Source of the DNA: Mycobacterium saskatchewanense
Lineage (GTDB): Bacteria; Actinomycetota; Actinomycetes; Mycobacteriales; Mycobacteriaceae
NCBI RefSeq assembly: GCF_010729105.1
Contig: NZ_AP022573.1
Coordinates: 1,240,001-1,304,000 of the forward strand
Length of the DNA: 64,000 nt
Reading direction: 5' to 3'
How positions within the stretch are numbered: position 1 is the stretch's first letter; each line of letters opens with the position of its first letter. The notes beneath the pieces were generated by a model. It had not been told where the DNA came from. It saw only the letters and a list, made by a program, of their open reading frames with translations, and did no database searches. The position numbers and the translations under genes were made by a program. Positions 56,762 to 64,000 of this stretch are shown here, piece by piece.

Positions 56762-58291
56762 CTAGCCGAAGCGCGCCAAAAACTCCTCGGCCACACCGAC
56801 GACGCGTTCGCGATCCCGTTCCACCAGCCCGATCCGCGTCCGCCGATCGACGATGTCGCCGACCTCGAGCGCGCCCTCGTGCGTCACCGCATATTCGAAC
56901 TCTGCGCGGGTCACATCGATGCCCTCCGCGACCGGGTCGGTGGGCCGCTCGCAGGCGGCGACGGCCAGGACGTTGGCCGCCTCGGCGCCGAACCGCGCCA
57001 CCACCGACGCGGGCAGTTGCGCGCGCAGCCCCGTGCGCGCGCCGATCAGCGGCAGGTTGCGGGTCCGGCACGGCCCGGCGCGCAGCCCGCGCAGGCTCAC
57101 CGTCCGGTCCAGGACGTCCTCGGCCATGTAGCGGTATTCGGTCAGCTTGCCGCCGATCACGCTGATCACGCCGGTGTTCGATTCGACGACGGCGTGGTCG
57201 CGCGACAAGTCGGCGGTGCGGCCCTCGGAACCGGCGGCGCCGGTGTCGATCAGGGGCCGCAGCCCGGCGTAGGCGCCGATCACGTCGCCGACCCCCAGCG
57301 ACACGCCCAGCGCGGTGTTCACCGTGTCGAGCAGGAACGCCGTCTCCTCGGCCGACGGCTCGGGTACGTCCGGGATCGGCCCGGGCGCGGCTTCGTCGGT
57401 CAGCCCGAGGTAGACGCGCCCGAGTTGCTCGGGCATGGCGAACACGAACCGGTTGAGCTCGCCGGGGATCGGAATGGTCAGCGCCGCGGTCGGATTCCCG
57501 AAGGCGGCGGCGTCGAAGACGAGGTGGGTGCCCCGGCTGGGCCGCAACCGCAGCGCGTCGTCGATCTCGGCCGCCCAGACCCCGGTCGCGTTGATGACCG
57601 CGGCGGCCGACACGTCGAACGACTCCCCGGTGCGCCGGTCGGACAACCGCACCGAGCTGCCGGTCGCCTGCGAGGCGGCGACGTACGTCAGGATCCGCGC
57701 GCCGTGGCGCGCCGCGGTGCGCGCGACGGCGGTGACCAGCCGGGCGTCGTCGATCAACTGCCCGTCGTAGGCCAGGAAGCCGCCGTCGAGGCCGTCGCGG
57801 CGAACGGTCGGCGCCATCTCCACGACCCGTCGCGTCGGGACGCGGCGGGACCGGGGCAGCGTCGACGACGACGTCCCGGCCAGCGCCCGCAATGCGTCGC
57901 CGGCGACGAACCCGGCGCGGATCAGCGCGCGCTGGGCGCGGCCCATCGACGGCAACAGCGGAACCAGCTGCGGCATCGCGTGCACGAGATGAGGGGCGTT
58001 GCGCGACATCAGGATTCCGCGCTCGACGGCGCTGCGCCGGGCGATGCCGATGTTGCCGCTCGCCAGGTAGCGCAGGCCGCCGTGCACGAGTTTGGAGCTC
58101 CAGCGGCTGGTGCCGAACGCCAGATCGTGCTTCTCCACCAGCACCACCCGCAGTCCCCGCGACGCGGCGTCCAACGCGATGCCCGTTCCGGTGATGCCGC
58201 CGCCGATCACGACGACGTCGACGGGCTCGCCGTCGGCGAGCGCGGCGAGGTCGGCGGCGCGGCGGGTGGCGTTCAGAGCCGCATCGGTCAC
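56762..58291 (-). CDS. glpD1: Glycerol-3-phosphate dehydrogenase GlpD1
   Basis: 509 residues. FAD enzyme that oxidises glycerol-3-phosphate to dihydroxyacetone phosphate at the membrane and passes electrons to quinones. The FAD motif is VDVVVIGGGITGTGIALDAA, followed by GTSRWSSKLVHGGLRYLASG and VINATGVWAAEIDD, and the C-terminal glpD domain with GAYAGLRPLID and VISVIGGKLTEYRYMAEDVL. GTG start overlaps the end of the TetR gene (GTGA), so the two share a transcript. Matches Rv2249c. Confidence 0.94.
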   Translation of the reverse strand: MTDAALNATRRAADLAALADGEPVDVVVIGGGITGTGIALDAASRGLRVVLVEKHDLAFGTSRWSSKLVHGGLRYLASGNIGIARRSAVERGILMSRNAPHLVHAMPQLVPLLPSMGRAQRALIRAGFVAGDALRALAGTSSSTLPRSRRVPTRRVVEMAPTVRRDGLDGGFLAYDGQLIDDARLVTAVARTAARHGARILTYVAASQATGSSVRLSDRRTGESFDVSAAAVINATGVWAAEIDDALRLRPSRGTHLVFDAAAFGNPTAALTIPIPGELNRFVFAMPEQLGRVYLGLTDEAAPGPIPDVPEPSAEETAFLLDTVNTALGVSLGVGDVIGAYAGLRPLIDTGAAGSEGRTADLSRDHAVVESNTGVISVIGGKLTEYRYMAEDVLDRTVSLRGLRAGPCRTRNLPLIGARTGLRAQLPASVVARFGAEAANVLAVAACERPTDPVAEGIDVTRAEFEYAVTHEGALEVGDIVDRRTRIGLVERDRERVVGVAEEFLARFG

Positions 58292-58851
58292 GAGAGGTAT
58301 CCGTTCAGGGCGTGGGCGAGTTCGGCGTCCAGCGCGCCGGCGTCCAGGATCGGCCGGACGATGCGCTCGGACTGGATGGTCGACTGGGTGATCAGCAGGA
58401 CCATGGTGGCCATCTGCAGGGGGTCGCCGGCGCGGACGCTGCCGTGGCGCTGGGCGACGCGCAGCCGCTCGGCCAGGGCGTCGATGAGCATGTGCTGGCT
58501 GGTCCCGAGGCGCTCGGTGATGTAGATCGGCGCCAGCTCCGAGTGCAGCACCGACATCACCAGCTTGTCCCGGCGCAGGAGGTCGGCGACCGTGATGATC
58601 TGCCGCACCAGCGATTCCCGGTCCTCCCCCAGCAGCGGCGCGTCTCGCATCACGTCGGTGATGTGCCGCGTCAGCAGCGCCGCCACGATCGACGGCGTGT
58701 CCGGCCAGCGGCGGTACACGGTCGGCCGGCTCACCCTCGCGCGCCGCGCGATCTCCGCCAGCGTCACCCGGTCGACGCCGAAATCGACCACACAGCTGGC
58801 GGCCGCCGCGAGGATCCGGTCCGCGGTGTCTGCGTTACTGATTGACAGCAT
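58288..58851 (-). CDS. TetR-family regulator (Rv2250c-like)
   Basis: 187 residues. N-terminal HTH: ADRILAAAASCVVDFGVDRV then TLAEIARRARVSRPTVYRRW and PDTPSIVAALL. The C-terminal helices form the ligand pocket, with no clear ligand. ATG at 58851; the upstream frame to 58962 is shadow of the divergent gene. It is translated together with glpD1 and divergent from the AGPS-like gene, with only 17 bases between the two starts; a shared operator lies there. Confidence 0.88.
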   Translation of the reverse strand: MLSISNADTADRILAAAASCVVDFGVDRVTLAEIARRARVSRPTVYRRWPDTPSIVAALLTRHITDVMRDAPLLGEDRESLVRQIITVADLLRRDKLVMSVLHSELAPIYITERLGTSQHMLIDALAERLRVAQRHGSVRAGDPLQMATMVLLITQSTIQSERIVRPILDAGALDAELAHALNGYLS

Positions 58852-58869
58852 GTGTAATACTGTAACGCA
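58831..58869. promoter_or_regulatory. Compact operator between TetR and AGPS-like genes
   Basis: TGCGTTAC (58831-58838) and GTAACGCA (58862-58869) are perfect eight-base inverted repeats, and the arms cover both start codons. TGTAATAC and TGTAACG between them look like half-site copies. The spacing and position suggest the TetR protein represses both sides. If both starts are right, the promoters must lie inside or be leaderless, which makes this region worth testing. Confidence 0.6.
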
Positions 58870-60479
58870 TGACCAACCGCGAGGCACTCCTGCCGCCAAT
58901 GAAATGGAACGCATGGGGGGACCCCGCGGCGGCCAAGCCACTGTCCGAGGGCATCCGGTCACTGCTGAAACAGGCTGTCGGCGTGGAGGATTCGACTGAG
59001 CCGGAGCTGCGGCCCGAGCAGGTCCGGGTGCGCCCGTCGGCGCTGTTGGACGACGACCGGCGGGCGCTGGCCGCGATCGTCGGCGACGAGTACTGCCGCG
59101 CCGACGACCTCGATCGGTTACTGCACGCCGGCGGCAAGTCGACGATCGACCTGCTGCGCCGCAAGGACACCGGGGTGCAGGACGCGCCCGACGCGATCCT
59201 GCTGCCCGCCGACGACGAGGCCGTCGCGGCCATCCTGCGTTACTGCTCCGAGCACTCGATTGCCGTGGTCCCGTTCGGGGGCGGCACCAGCGTGGTCGGT
59301 GGCCTGGACCCGATCCGCGACGGGTTCCCCGCGGTGGTGTCGCTCGACCTGCGCCGCTTCGACCAGCTCATCGAGCTCGACGAGGACTCCGGCCAGGCCG
59401 TCTTCGGGGCGGGCGTCACCGGCCCGGAGGCGGAGCGCCTGCTTGGCGCCCAAGGGTTTTCGCTCGGGCATTTCCCGCAGAGCTTCGAGTACGCGACGGT
59501 CGGCGGGTTCGCGGCGACGCGGTCGTCCGGGCAGGACTCGGCGGGCTACGGCCGCTTCAACGACATGGTCCGCGGGCTTCGGTTGGTCACGCCCACCGGC
59601 ACGCTCGACCTGGGCCGCGGACCCGAATCCGCCGCCGGCCCCGACCTGCGCCAGCTGGCGATCGGCTCGGAGGGTGTGTTCGGCGTCATCACCCGGGTGC
59701 GGCTGCGCGTCCATCGGGCCCCGGAAGCCGTCCGCTACGAGGCGTGGTCCTTCCCCGACTTCGAGACCGGCGCCGCGGCCCTGCGCGCCGTCACCCAGAC
59801 CGGTACCGGCCCGACGGTCATCCGGCTGTCCGACGAGGCCGAGACCGGAGTCAACCTCGCCACCACCGAGTCGATCGGCGAAACGCAGGTCACCGGCGGC
59901 TGCCTGGCCATCACCATGTTCGAGGGCACCACGGAACACGTCGCGAGCCGGCAGGCCGAGACCGCCGCCCTCCTCGCCGCGCGGGGCGGCACGTCGCTGG
60001 GCGAGGGGCCGGCCCAGGCGTGGGAGCGGGGCCGGTTCGGCGCGCCCTACCTGCGCGATTCGCTGCTCGCGGCCGGGGCGCTCTGCGAGACCCTCGAGAC
60101 GGCCACCGACTGGTCCAACATCCCCGCGCTCAAAGCCGCCGTCACCCAAGCGCTTACCGACACCCTCGCCGGAACCGGAACACCCGCGCTGGTGATGTGC
60201 CACATCTCGCACGTCTACCCCACCGGCGCGTCCCTGTATTTCACCGTCGTCGCCGGGCAGCGCGGCAATCCGATCGAGCAGTGGCGGGCCGCCAAGCGGG
60301 CCGCCACGGACGCGATCGTCGCCGCCGGCGGGACCATCACCCACCACCACGCGGTCGGCGCCGACCACCGGCCCTGGATGCTCGACGAAGTGGGCGAGCT
60401 CGGGGTGCGGGTACTGCGGGCGGTCAAGGCGACGCTGGATCCCGCCGGAATCCTGAACCCGGGCAAGCTGATTCCGTGA
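58869..60479 (+). CDS. FAD-linked oxidase, alkyl-DHAP-synthase-like
   Basis: 536 residues, VAO-type flavoprotein related to alkyldihydroxyacetonephosphate synthase. FAD-binding domain has VPFGGGTSVVGGLDPIRDGF and ATRSSGQDSAGYGRFNDMVR; the C-terminus has AGGTITHHHAVGADHRPWM and LDPAGILNPGKLIP. Mycobacteria have several such proteins with lipid-related but mostly undefined roles. Start ATG 58869; an in-frame ATG at 58899 (MKWNAWGDPAAAKPLS) is also family-like. It overlaps the lipid kinase gene by four bases (GTGA). Confidence 0.9.
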   Translation: MTNREALLPPMKWNAWGDPAAAKPLSEGIRSLLKQAVGVEDSTEPELRPEQVRVRPSALLDDDRRALAAIVGDEYCRADDLDRLLHAGGKSTIDLLRRKDTGVQDAPDAILLPADDEAVAAILRYCSEHSIAVVPFGGGTSVVGGLDPIRDGFPAVVSLDLRRFDQLIELDEDSGQAVFGAGVTGPEAERLLGAQGFSLGHFPQSFEYATVGGFAATRSSGQDSAGYGRFNDMVRGLRLVTPTGTLDLGRGPESAAGPDLRQLAIGSEGVFGVITRVRLRVHRAPEAVRYEAWSFPDFETGAAALRAVTQTGTGPTVIRLSDEAETGVNLATTESIGETQVTGGCLAITMFEGTTEHVASRQAETAALLAARGGTSLGEGPAQAWERGRFGAPYLRDSLLAAGALCETLETATDWSNIPALKAAVTQALTDTLAGTGTPALVMCHISHVYPTGASLYFTVVAGQRGNPIEQWRAAKRAATDAIVAAGGTITHHHAVGADHRPWMLDEVGELGVRVLRAVKATLDPAGILNPGKLIP

Positions 60480-61408
60480 CTGAGCGACATCCGCGCGAGA
60501 TAAGCAAGGTGATCGCCCTGACCAATCCGGTGTCCGGGCACGGCGCCGCCATCCGCGCGGCCGAACGCGCGATAGCGCGACTGCACCACCGCGGCGTGGA
60601 GGTCGTCGAGATCATCGGCGACGACGCGCAAGACGCGCGCTACCTGGTGGGCGCCGCGCTGGACAAGGGCGCCGACGCGGTGATGGCAACCGGGGGCGAC
60701 GGCGTCGTCTCCAACGTCCTGCAGGTCCTCGCGGGCACCGGCGTCCCGCTGGGCGTCGTCCCGGCGGGCACCGGCAACGACCACGCGCGCGAATTCGGAA
60801 TCCCCACGGGCGATCCCGAGGCCGCCGCGGACGTCGTCGTCGACGGCTGGACGGAAACCATCGACCTGGGCCGGATCCGCGACTCCACCGGCGCCGAGAA
60901 GTGGTTCGACACCGTCGCGGCCACCGGATTCGACTCACTGGTGACCGATCGCGCCAATCGGATGACCTGGCCGCACGGGCGATTGCGCTACTACCTCGCC
61001 ATGCTGGCCGAACTTTCGCAGCTGCGGCTGCTGCCGTTCCGGATGGTGCTGGACGGCGGACGGGTGATCGAGGCCGACCTGACGCTGGTGGCGTTCGGCA
61101 ACACCCGCAGCTACGGCGGCGGGATGCTGATCTGTCCCGGCGCCGATCCCGCCGACGGCCTGCTCGACATCACCATGGTCCACTCGGCGTCCCGCACCAA
61201 GCTGGTCCGCCTGTTCCCGACGGTGATGAAGGGGACGCACGTCAACCTCGACGAGGTCAGCACGGCGCGCGCAAAGTCGATCCACGTCGAGTGTCCGGGG
61301 ATCAACGTCTACGCCGACGGCGACTTCGCGTGCCCGCTGCCCGCCGAGATCACGGCGGTCCCGGGCGCCCTGCAGGTGCTACGGCCCCGGGTCTCCGCAC
61401 ACCATTAG
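60476..61408 (+). CDS. Diacylglycerol/lipid kinase (Rv2252-like)
   Basis: 310 residues, DAGK-catalytic family. NPVSGHGAAIRAAERAIARL at the start, then ATGGDGVVSNVLQVLAG (GGDG nucleotide motif) and PLGVVPAGTGNDHAREFGIP. The later region has GNTRSYGGGMLICPGADPAD and DITMVH. In M. tuberculosis Rv2252 phosphorylates diacylglycerol and feeds phosphatidylinositol mannoside synthesis. GTG start overlaps the oxidase stop. In the neighbourhood of glycerol-3-phosphate dehydrogenase this suggests a glycerolipid module. Confidence 0.92.
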   Translation: MTERHPREISKVIALTNPVSGHGAAIRAAERAIARLHHRGVEVVEIIGDDAQDARYLVGAALDKGADAVMATGGDGVVSNVLQVLAGTGVPLGVVPAGTGNDHAREFGIPTGDPEAAADVVVDGWTETIDLGRIRDSTGAEKWFDTVAATGFDSLVTDRANRMTWPHGRLRYYLAMLAELSQLRLLPFRMVLDGGRVIEADLTLVAFGNTRSYGGGMLICPGADPADGLLDITMVHSASRTKLVRLFPTVMKGTHVNLDEVSTARAKSIHVECPGINVYADGDFACPLPAEITAVPGALQVLRPRVSAHH

Positions 61409-61471
61409 GCGATGCTCGAATGCGCTATCGCATTCAGCGGTTGTCGATGAGTCCGCCGGCCGGCTATCCGA

Positions 61472-61984
61472 CTATCCGACGCCCCGGGTCAGCCAGGCCA
61501 CCTCGCCCGCGTCGCCGCCGTCTCGGTACACCTCGAGCGCCTCGTCCCACGCCGTGCCCAGCACCGAGTCCAGCTCGGCGGCCAGCGTGTCGGCGCCCTG
61601 CGCCATCATCGACCGCAGCCGCATCTCGCCGACCATGACGTCGCCGTTGGCGCTCATCGCCCCGCTCCACAGGCCGAGCTGCGGGGTGTGGCTGAATCGA
61701 TGGCCGTCCACGCCCGGGCTGGGGTCCTCGGTGACCTCGAACCGCAGCACCGACCAGGAACGCAGGGCGTTCGCCAGCCGGCCGCCGGTCCCGACGGGCC
61801 CGACCCAGTTGGTGACGGCGCGCAGCTGCCCGGGCATCGCCGGCTGCGGGGTCCAGACCAGGTTGGCCTTGGATTGCAGCGTCGACGACAACGCCCACTC
61901 GACGTGTGGGCACACCGCCGCCGGCGAGGCGTGGATGTAAACCACGCCGGTCGTCACGTCGGAGAATTGATTCGACGCACGCAT
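61472..61984 (-). CDS. DUF3145 protein (Rv2256c-like)
   Basis: 170 residues, conserved in actinobacteria and of unknown function. Family text: GVVYIHASPAAVCPHVEWAL, LQSKANLVWTPQPAMPGQLR and WSVLRFEVTEDPSPGVDGHR. No enzyme motif is recognised. The start side (61985-62122) has a T-rich stretch suited to a promoter. In M. tuberculosis Rv2253, Rv2254c and Rv2255c stand between the lipid kinase and this gene; they are absent here. Confidence 0.87.
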   Translation of the reverse strand: MRASNQFSDVTTGVVYIHASPAAVCPHVEWALSSTLQSKANLVWTPQPAMPGQLRAVTNWVGPVGTGGRLANALRSWSVLRFEVTEDPSPGVDGHRFSHTPQLGLWSGAMSANGDVMVGEMRLRSMMAQGADTLAAELDSVLGTAWDEALEVYRDGGDAGEVAWLTRGVG

Positions 61985-62122
61985 TTCTGCTCCTTCAGTT
62001 CCACGAGGGACGTCTTCCCCAACGACCTGGCGGACCTGACAAGCAGATGCTGCTCACTTATTTTGTGTGTCGTGCGTGTCTATTGTGCCTCGTGATACCC
62101 ATGTTGCGCTAGTGTGCGTTTT

Positions 62123-62947
62123 TCACCGTCTGAATAGGGCGAGGACCGCGTCGGAAAGCGCAGGCCAGGGCCGCAGCGCCCATTCTCCGAAGTCACGGTC
62201 GGTCAGCACCACCAACGCCAGCCCGGCCTCGGGATCCGCCCAGATGAACCCGCCGGCCTGCCCGAAATGGCCGTACGTGCGGGCCGAGTTGCGCGCGCCC
62301 GTCCAGTGCGGCGACTTGCCGTTGCGGATCTCGAAACCCAGCCCCCAGTCGTTGGGCCGTTGGACGCCGTAGCCCGGCAGCACGCCGTCCAGGCCGGGAA
62401 ATTGCACGGTCGTCGCCTCGGCGTGCAGCTGCGCCGACACCGTCAGGGGCCGCAGCAGGTCGCCGGCGAACGCCGCCAGGTCCGCCACCGTCGAGGTCGC
62501 GCCGAATCCGGCGGCCTCGGTGCCGCCGTTCAGCCGGGTGGCGACCATGGCCAGGGGCTCACACACCGCCTCGGTGAGGTACCGGCCGAATTCGATCTCG
62601 GACTCGCGCTCCACCGCTTGGGCCAGCACGGTGAACCCGTAGTTGGAGTACATCCGCCGGGTGCCCGGCTTGGCCAGCACCTTGTCGCCGTGCATCGCCA
62701 GGCCCGACGCGTGGGCGAGCAGGTGCCGGATCGTGGCGCCGGGGGGCCCGGCGGGGGTGTCGAGTTCGACGACGCCCTCCTCGACGGCGACGTGCACGGC
62801 GCGGGCCACCAGCGGCTTGGTCACCGACGCGAGCTCGAATACCCGCGCGGTGTCGCCGTGGCTGTCCAGGATCCCGTCCGGCCCGACAACCGCGGCCGCG
62901 ACGGCGGTGACGGGCCACTCGTCGACGGCGTTCAGCGCGCTCGTCAT
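62123..62947 (-). CDS. Beta-lactamase-fold serine hydrolase (Rv2257c-like)
   Basis: 274 residues, class C beta-lactamase/esterase fold. SxxK in [15 protein letters not shown] (Ser and Lys), YxN in [15 protein letters not shown], and a third element around [13 protein letters not shown]. No export signal is seen, so it acts inside or the start is misplaced. The ATG overlaps the methyltransferase gene (ATGA). Function may be esterase or peptidase rather than antibiotic resistance. Confidence 0.9.
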   Translation of the reverse strand: MTSALNAVDEWPVTAVAAAVVGPDGILDSHGDTARVFELASVTKPLVARAVHVAVEEGVVELDTPAGPPGATIRHLLAHASGLAMHGDKVLAKPGTRRMYSNYGFTVLAQAVERESEIEFGRYLTEAVCEPLAMVATRLNGGTEAAGFGATSTVADLAAFAGDLLRPLTVSAQLHAEATTVQFPGLDGVLPGYGVQRPNDWGLGFEIRNGKSPHWTGARNSARTYGHFGQAGGFIWADPEAGLALVVLTDRDFGEWALRPWPALSDAVLALFRR

Positions 62948-64000
62948 TTACGGGCGATGTAGTAGTTGTTGAAGGGGTCCGCCTCGGTCTCGGCGACCCG
63001 CACGTCGCCGAACCCGGCGTCGGCCAGCATCGCGATGGCCCGCTGAGCGCCCCAGGCCGCGCCCAGCCCGGCGCCGTCCAGCGCCAGCGACACCGTCATG
63101 CAGTGCATCAGCGAGACGGTGTAGAGGTAGATGCCCATCGGCATGCCGACGTTGTCCTCGAGCCGGCTGGACGCCTTGATGTCGGCCATCAGCAGGACGC
63201 CGCCGGGGCGCAGGGCGCGGTGGATGTTCTCCAGCACCCGGTCCGGCTGCGCCTGGTCGTGGATGGCGTCGAACACGGTGATCACGTCGTAGGTGTCGCG
63301 CTTGTCGAGCTGCGCCAGGTTGTGGCTCTCGAAGCGCACGTTGCTCAGCCCCAGGCCCCCCGCCTCGCGGACCCCGACCGCGACGGCCTCGTCGCTGAAG
63401 TCGACGCCGGTGAACCGGCTCGCCGGAAAGGCCCGCGCCAGCACGTTGACCGCATGGCCGCTGCCGCAACCGAAGTCGGCCACGTCGGCCCCCGAACGCA
63501 GCCGTTCCACGAGGCCGTCGGCCAGCGGCAGCACGACGTCAACGAGCGCGCGGTCGAATACCGCGCCGCTCTGCTCGGCCTGCAGCGTGTGGAAGCGGGG
63601 AAACGCGCTGTAGGGCACGCCGCCCCCGCGGTGGAAGCACCCGACGACCTGCTGTTCGACCTCGGCGAGCAGCGAGATGAACTGGGCCATCATGGCCAGG
63701 TTGTCCGGTCCCGCGGCGCGGGTGAGCGCGCCCGCCCGGTGGCCCGGCAACGAGTAGGTGCCGGCGTGCGGGTCGTAGTCGACGACGTGCCCGGTGGTCA
63801 TGCCGCCCAGCCACTCCCGCACGTAGCGTTCGTCGAGGCCGGCGGCCTCGGCAATGCGTGCGCTGGTGGCGGGCGGCATGCCGGCCATCGTGTCGAAAAG
63901 GCCGGTCTGATGCCCGATGCTCAGCAACAGCGTCAGGCTGGCGGCGTCAATGGCCGCGACCATGCGCTCGGTGAACTCGGAGGCGCTCTCGGGAGCCGTC
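62944..64000 (-). CDS. HTH-methyltransferase protein (Rv2258c-like), 5' end missing
   Basis: The frame is open to the window edge. About 350 codons are visible, close to the 353 of Rv2258c, so only a few residues may be missing. An N-terminal winged-helix part ([40 protein letters not shown]) is followed by a SAM domain with [20 protein letters not shown], then [15 protein letters not shown] and [20 protein letters not shown]. In M. tuberculosis it is annotated as a possible regulator; the SAM pocket is complete, so methyltransferase activity is plausible. It is coupled to the beta-lactamase-fold gene. Confidence 0.9.
   Translation of the reverse strand, partial: TAPESASEFTERMVAAIDAASLTLLLSIGHQTGLFDTMAGMPPATSARIAEAAGLDERYVREWLGGMTTGHVVDYDPHAGTYSLPGHRAGALTRAAGPDNLAMMAQFISLLAEVEQQVVGCFHRGGGVPYSAFPRFHTLQAEQSGAVFDRALVDVVLPLADGLVERLRSGADVADFGCGSGHAVNVLARAFPASRFTGVDFSDEAVAVGVREAGGLGLSNVRFESHNLAQLDKRDTYDVITVFDAIHDQAQPDRVLENIHRALRPGGVLLMADIKASSRLEDNVGMPMGIYLYTVSLMHCMTVSLALDGAGLGAAWGAQRAIAMLADAGFGDVRVAETEADPFNNYYIARK

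Noticed and set aside
62123..62947. Antibiotic-resistance beta-lactamase
   Set aside because: SxxK and YxN are present but there is no export signal, and the family (Rv2257c-like) is not known to give resistance, so a general serine hydrolase call is safer.

Overview
The window is high-GC actinobacterial DNA and almost certainly chromosome from a slow-growing Mycobacterium. It carries the mycolic-acid FAS-II operon (fabD-acpM-kasA-kasB-accD6) with its MabR-type regulator, the Hip1/CaeA cell-wall serine hydrolase and its paralogue, PtkA/PtpA, AhpE, a homodimeric pyruvate dehydrogenase AceE, and GlnA1/GlnE/GlnA2. The backbone order matches, from memory, the M. tuberculosis segment Rv2218 (lipA) to Rv2258c. 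Both end genes (lipA and the Rv2258c-like methyltransferase) are cut by the window edges. I do not assign a species.

Layout. 1-3757: lipA (partial), a DUF4191 membrane protein, an RDD membrane protein and glnA1. 3870-10744: an accessory cassette not found at this place in M. tuberculosis. It is a PotABCD-type polyamine/amine ABC importer and an aldehyde dehydrogenase in one minus-strand operon, divergent from a GntR regulator translationally coupled to a stand-alone Cache-domain protein. 10893-16776: an LLM-class oxidoreductase and a PaaI-type thioesterase overlapping the end of glnE, then glnA2. 16868-21635: two Hip1-family exported hydrolases and a WS/DGAT acyltransferase. 21781-26023: panB, a Tat-exported GH5-like hydrolase, a CYTH-CHAD protein and RNase P RNA. 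26082-29146: accessory genes (methyltransferase, XRE-cupin regulator, cytochrome P450 plus [3Fe-4S] ferredoxin), an ordered set of 14-bp repeats and a regulator remnant. 29152-37179: the Rv2228c-Rv2231c operon, an inserted FAH-family hydrolase, ptkA-ptpA-SURF1 and cobD. 37378-43135: an accessory, partly decaying stretch (VOC protein, epoxide hydrolase, epimerase, LysR, two SDR genes, an internally deleted flavoprotein) ending at tRNA-Val. 43375-55070: ahpE, a DUF3052 protein, a lipoprotein, aceE, a six-copy intergenic repeat, mabR and the FAS-II operon. 55152-64000: an FAD monooxygenase, glpD1 with its TetR regulator, an AGPS-like FAD oxidase, a lipid kinase, a DUF3145 protein, a beta-lactamase-fold hydrolase and a regulator/methyltransferase.

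How genes work together. GlnA1, GlnE and GlnA2 form the glutamine synthetase and adenylylation module, and the amine-import cassette sits between glnA1 and glnE, so a nitrogen-scavenging role is plausible. FabD, AcpM, KasA, KasB and AccD6 supply and elongate meromycolate chains under MabR control. Start and stop codons overlap repeatedly (ATGA, GTGA, TTGA, TAATG), which defines tight operons.

The most interesting items are the amine-import/GntR/Cache cassette, two genes with clean in-frame internal deletions within about 2 kb of each other, a second SDR whose catalytic Tyr is replaced by Asn, and several structured intergenic repeats (28805-28900, 47901-48086, 52198-52287). All functional statements rest on reading motifs and on remembered family knowledge. 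No database search was run.
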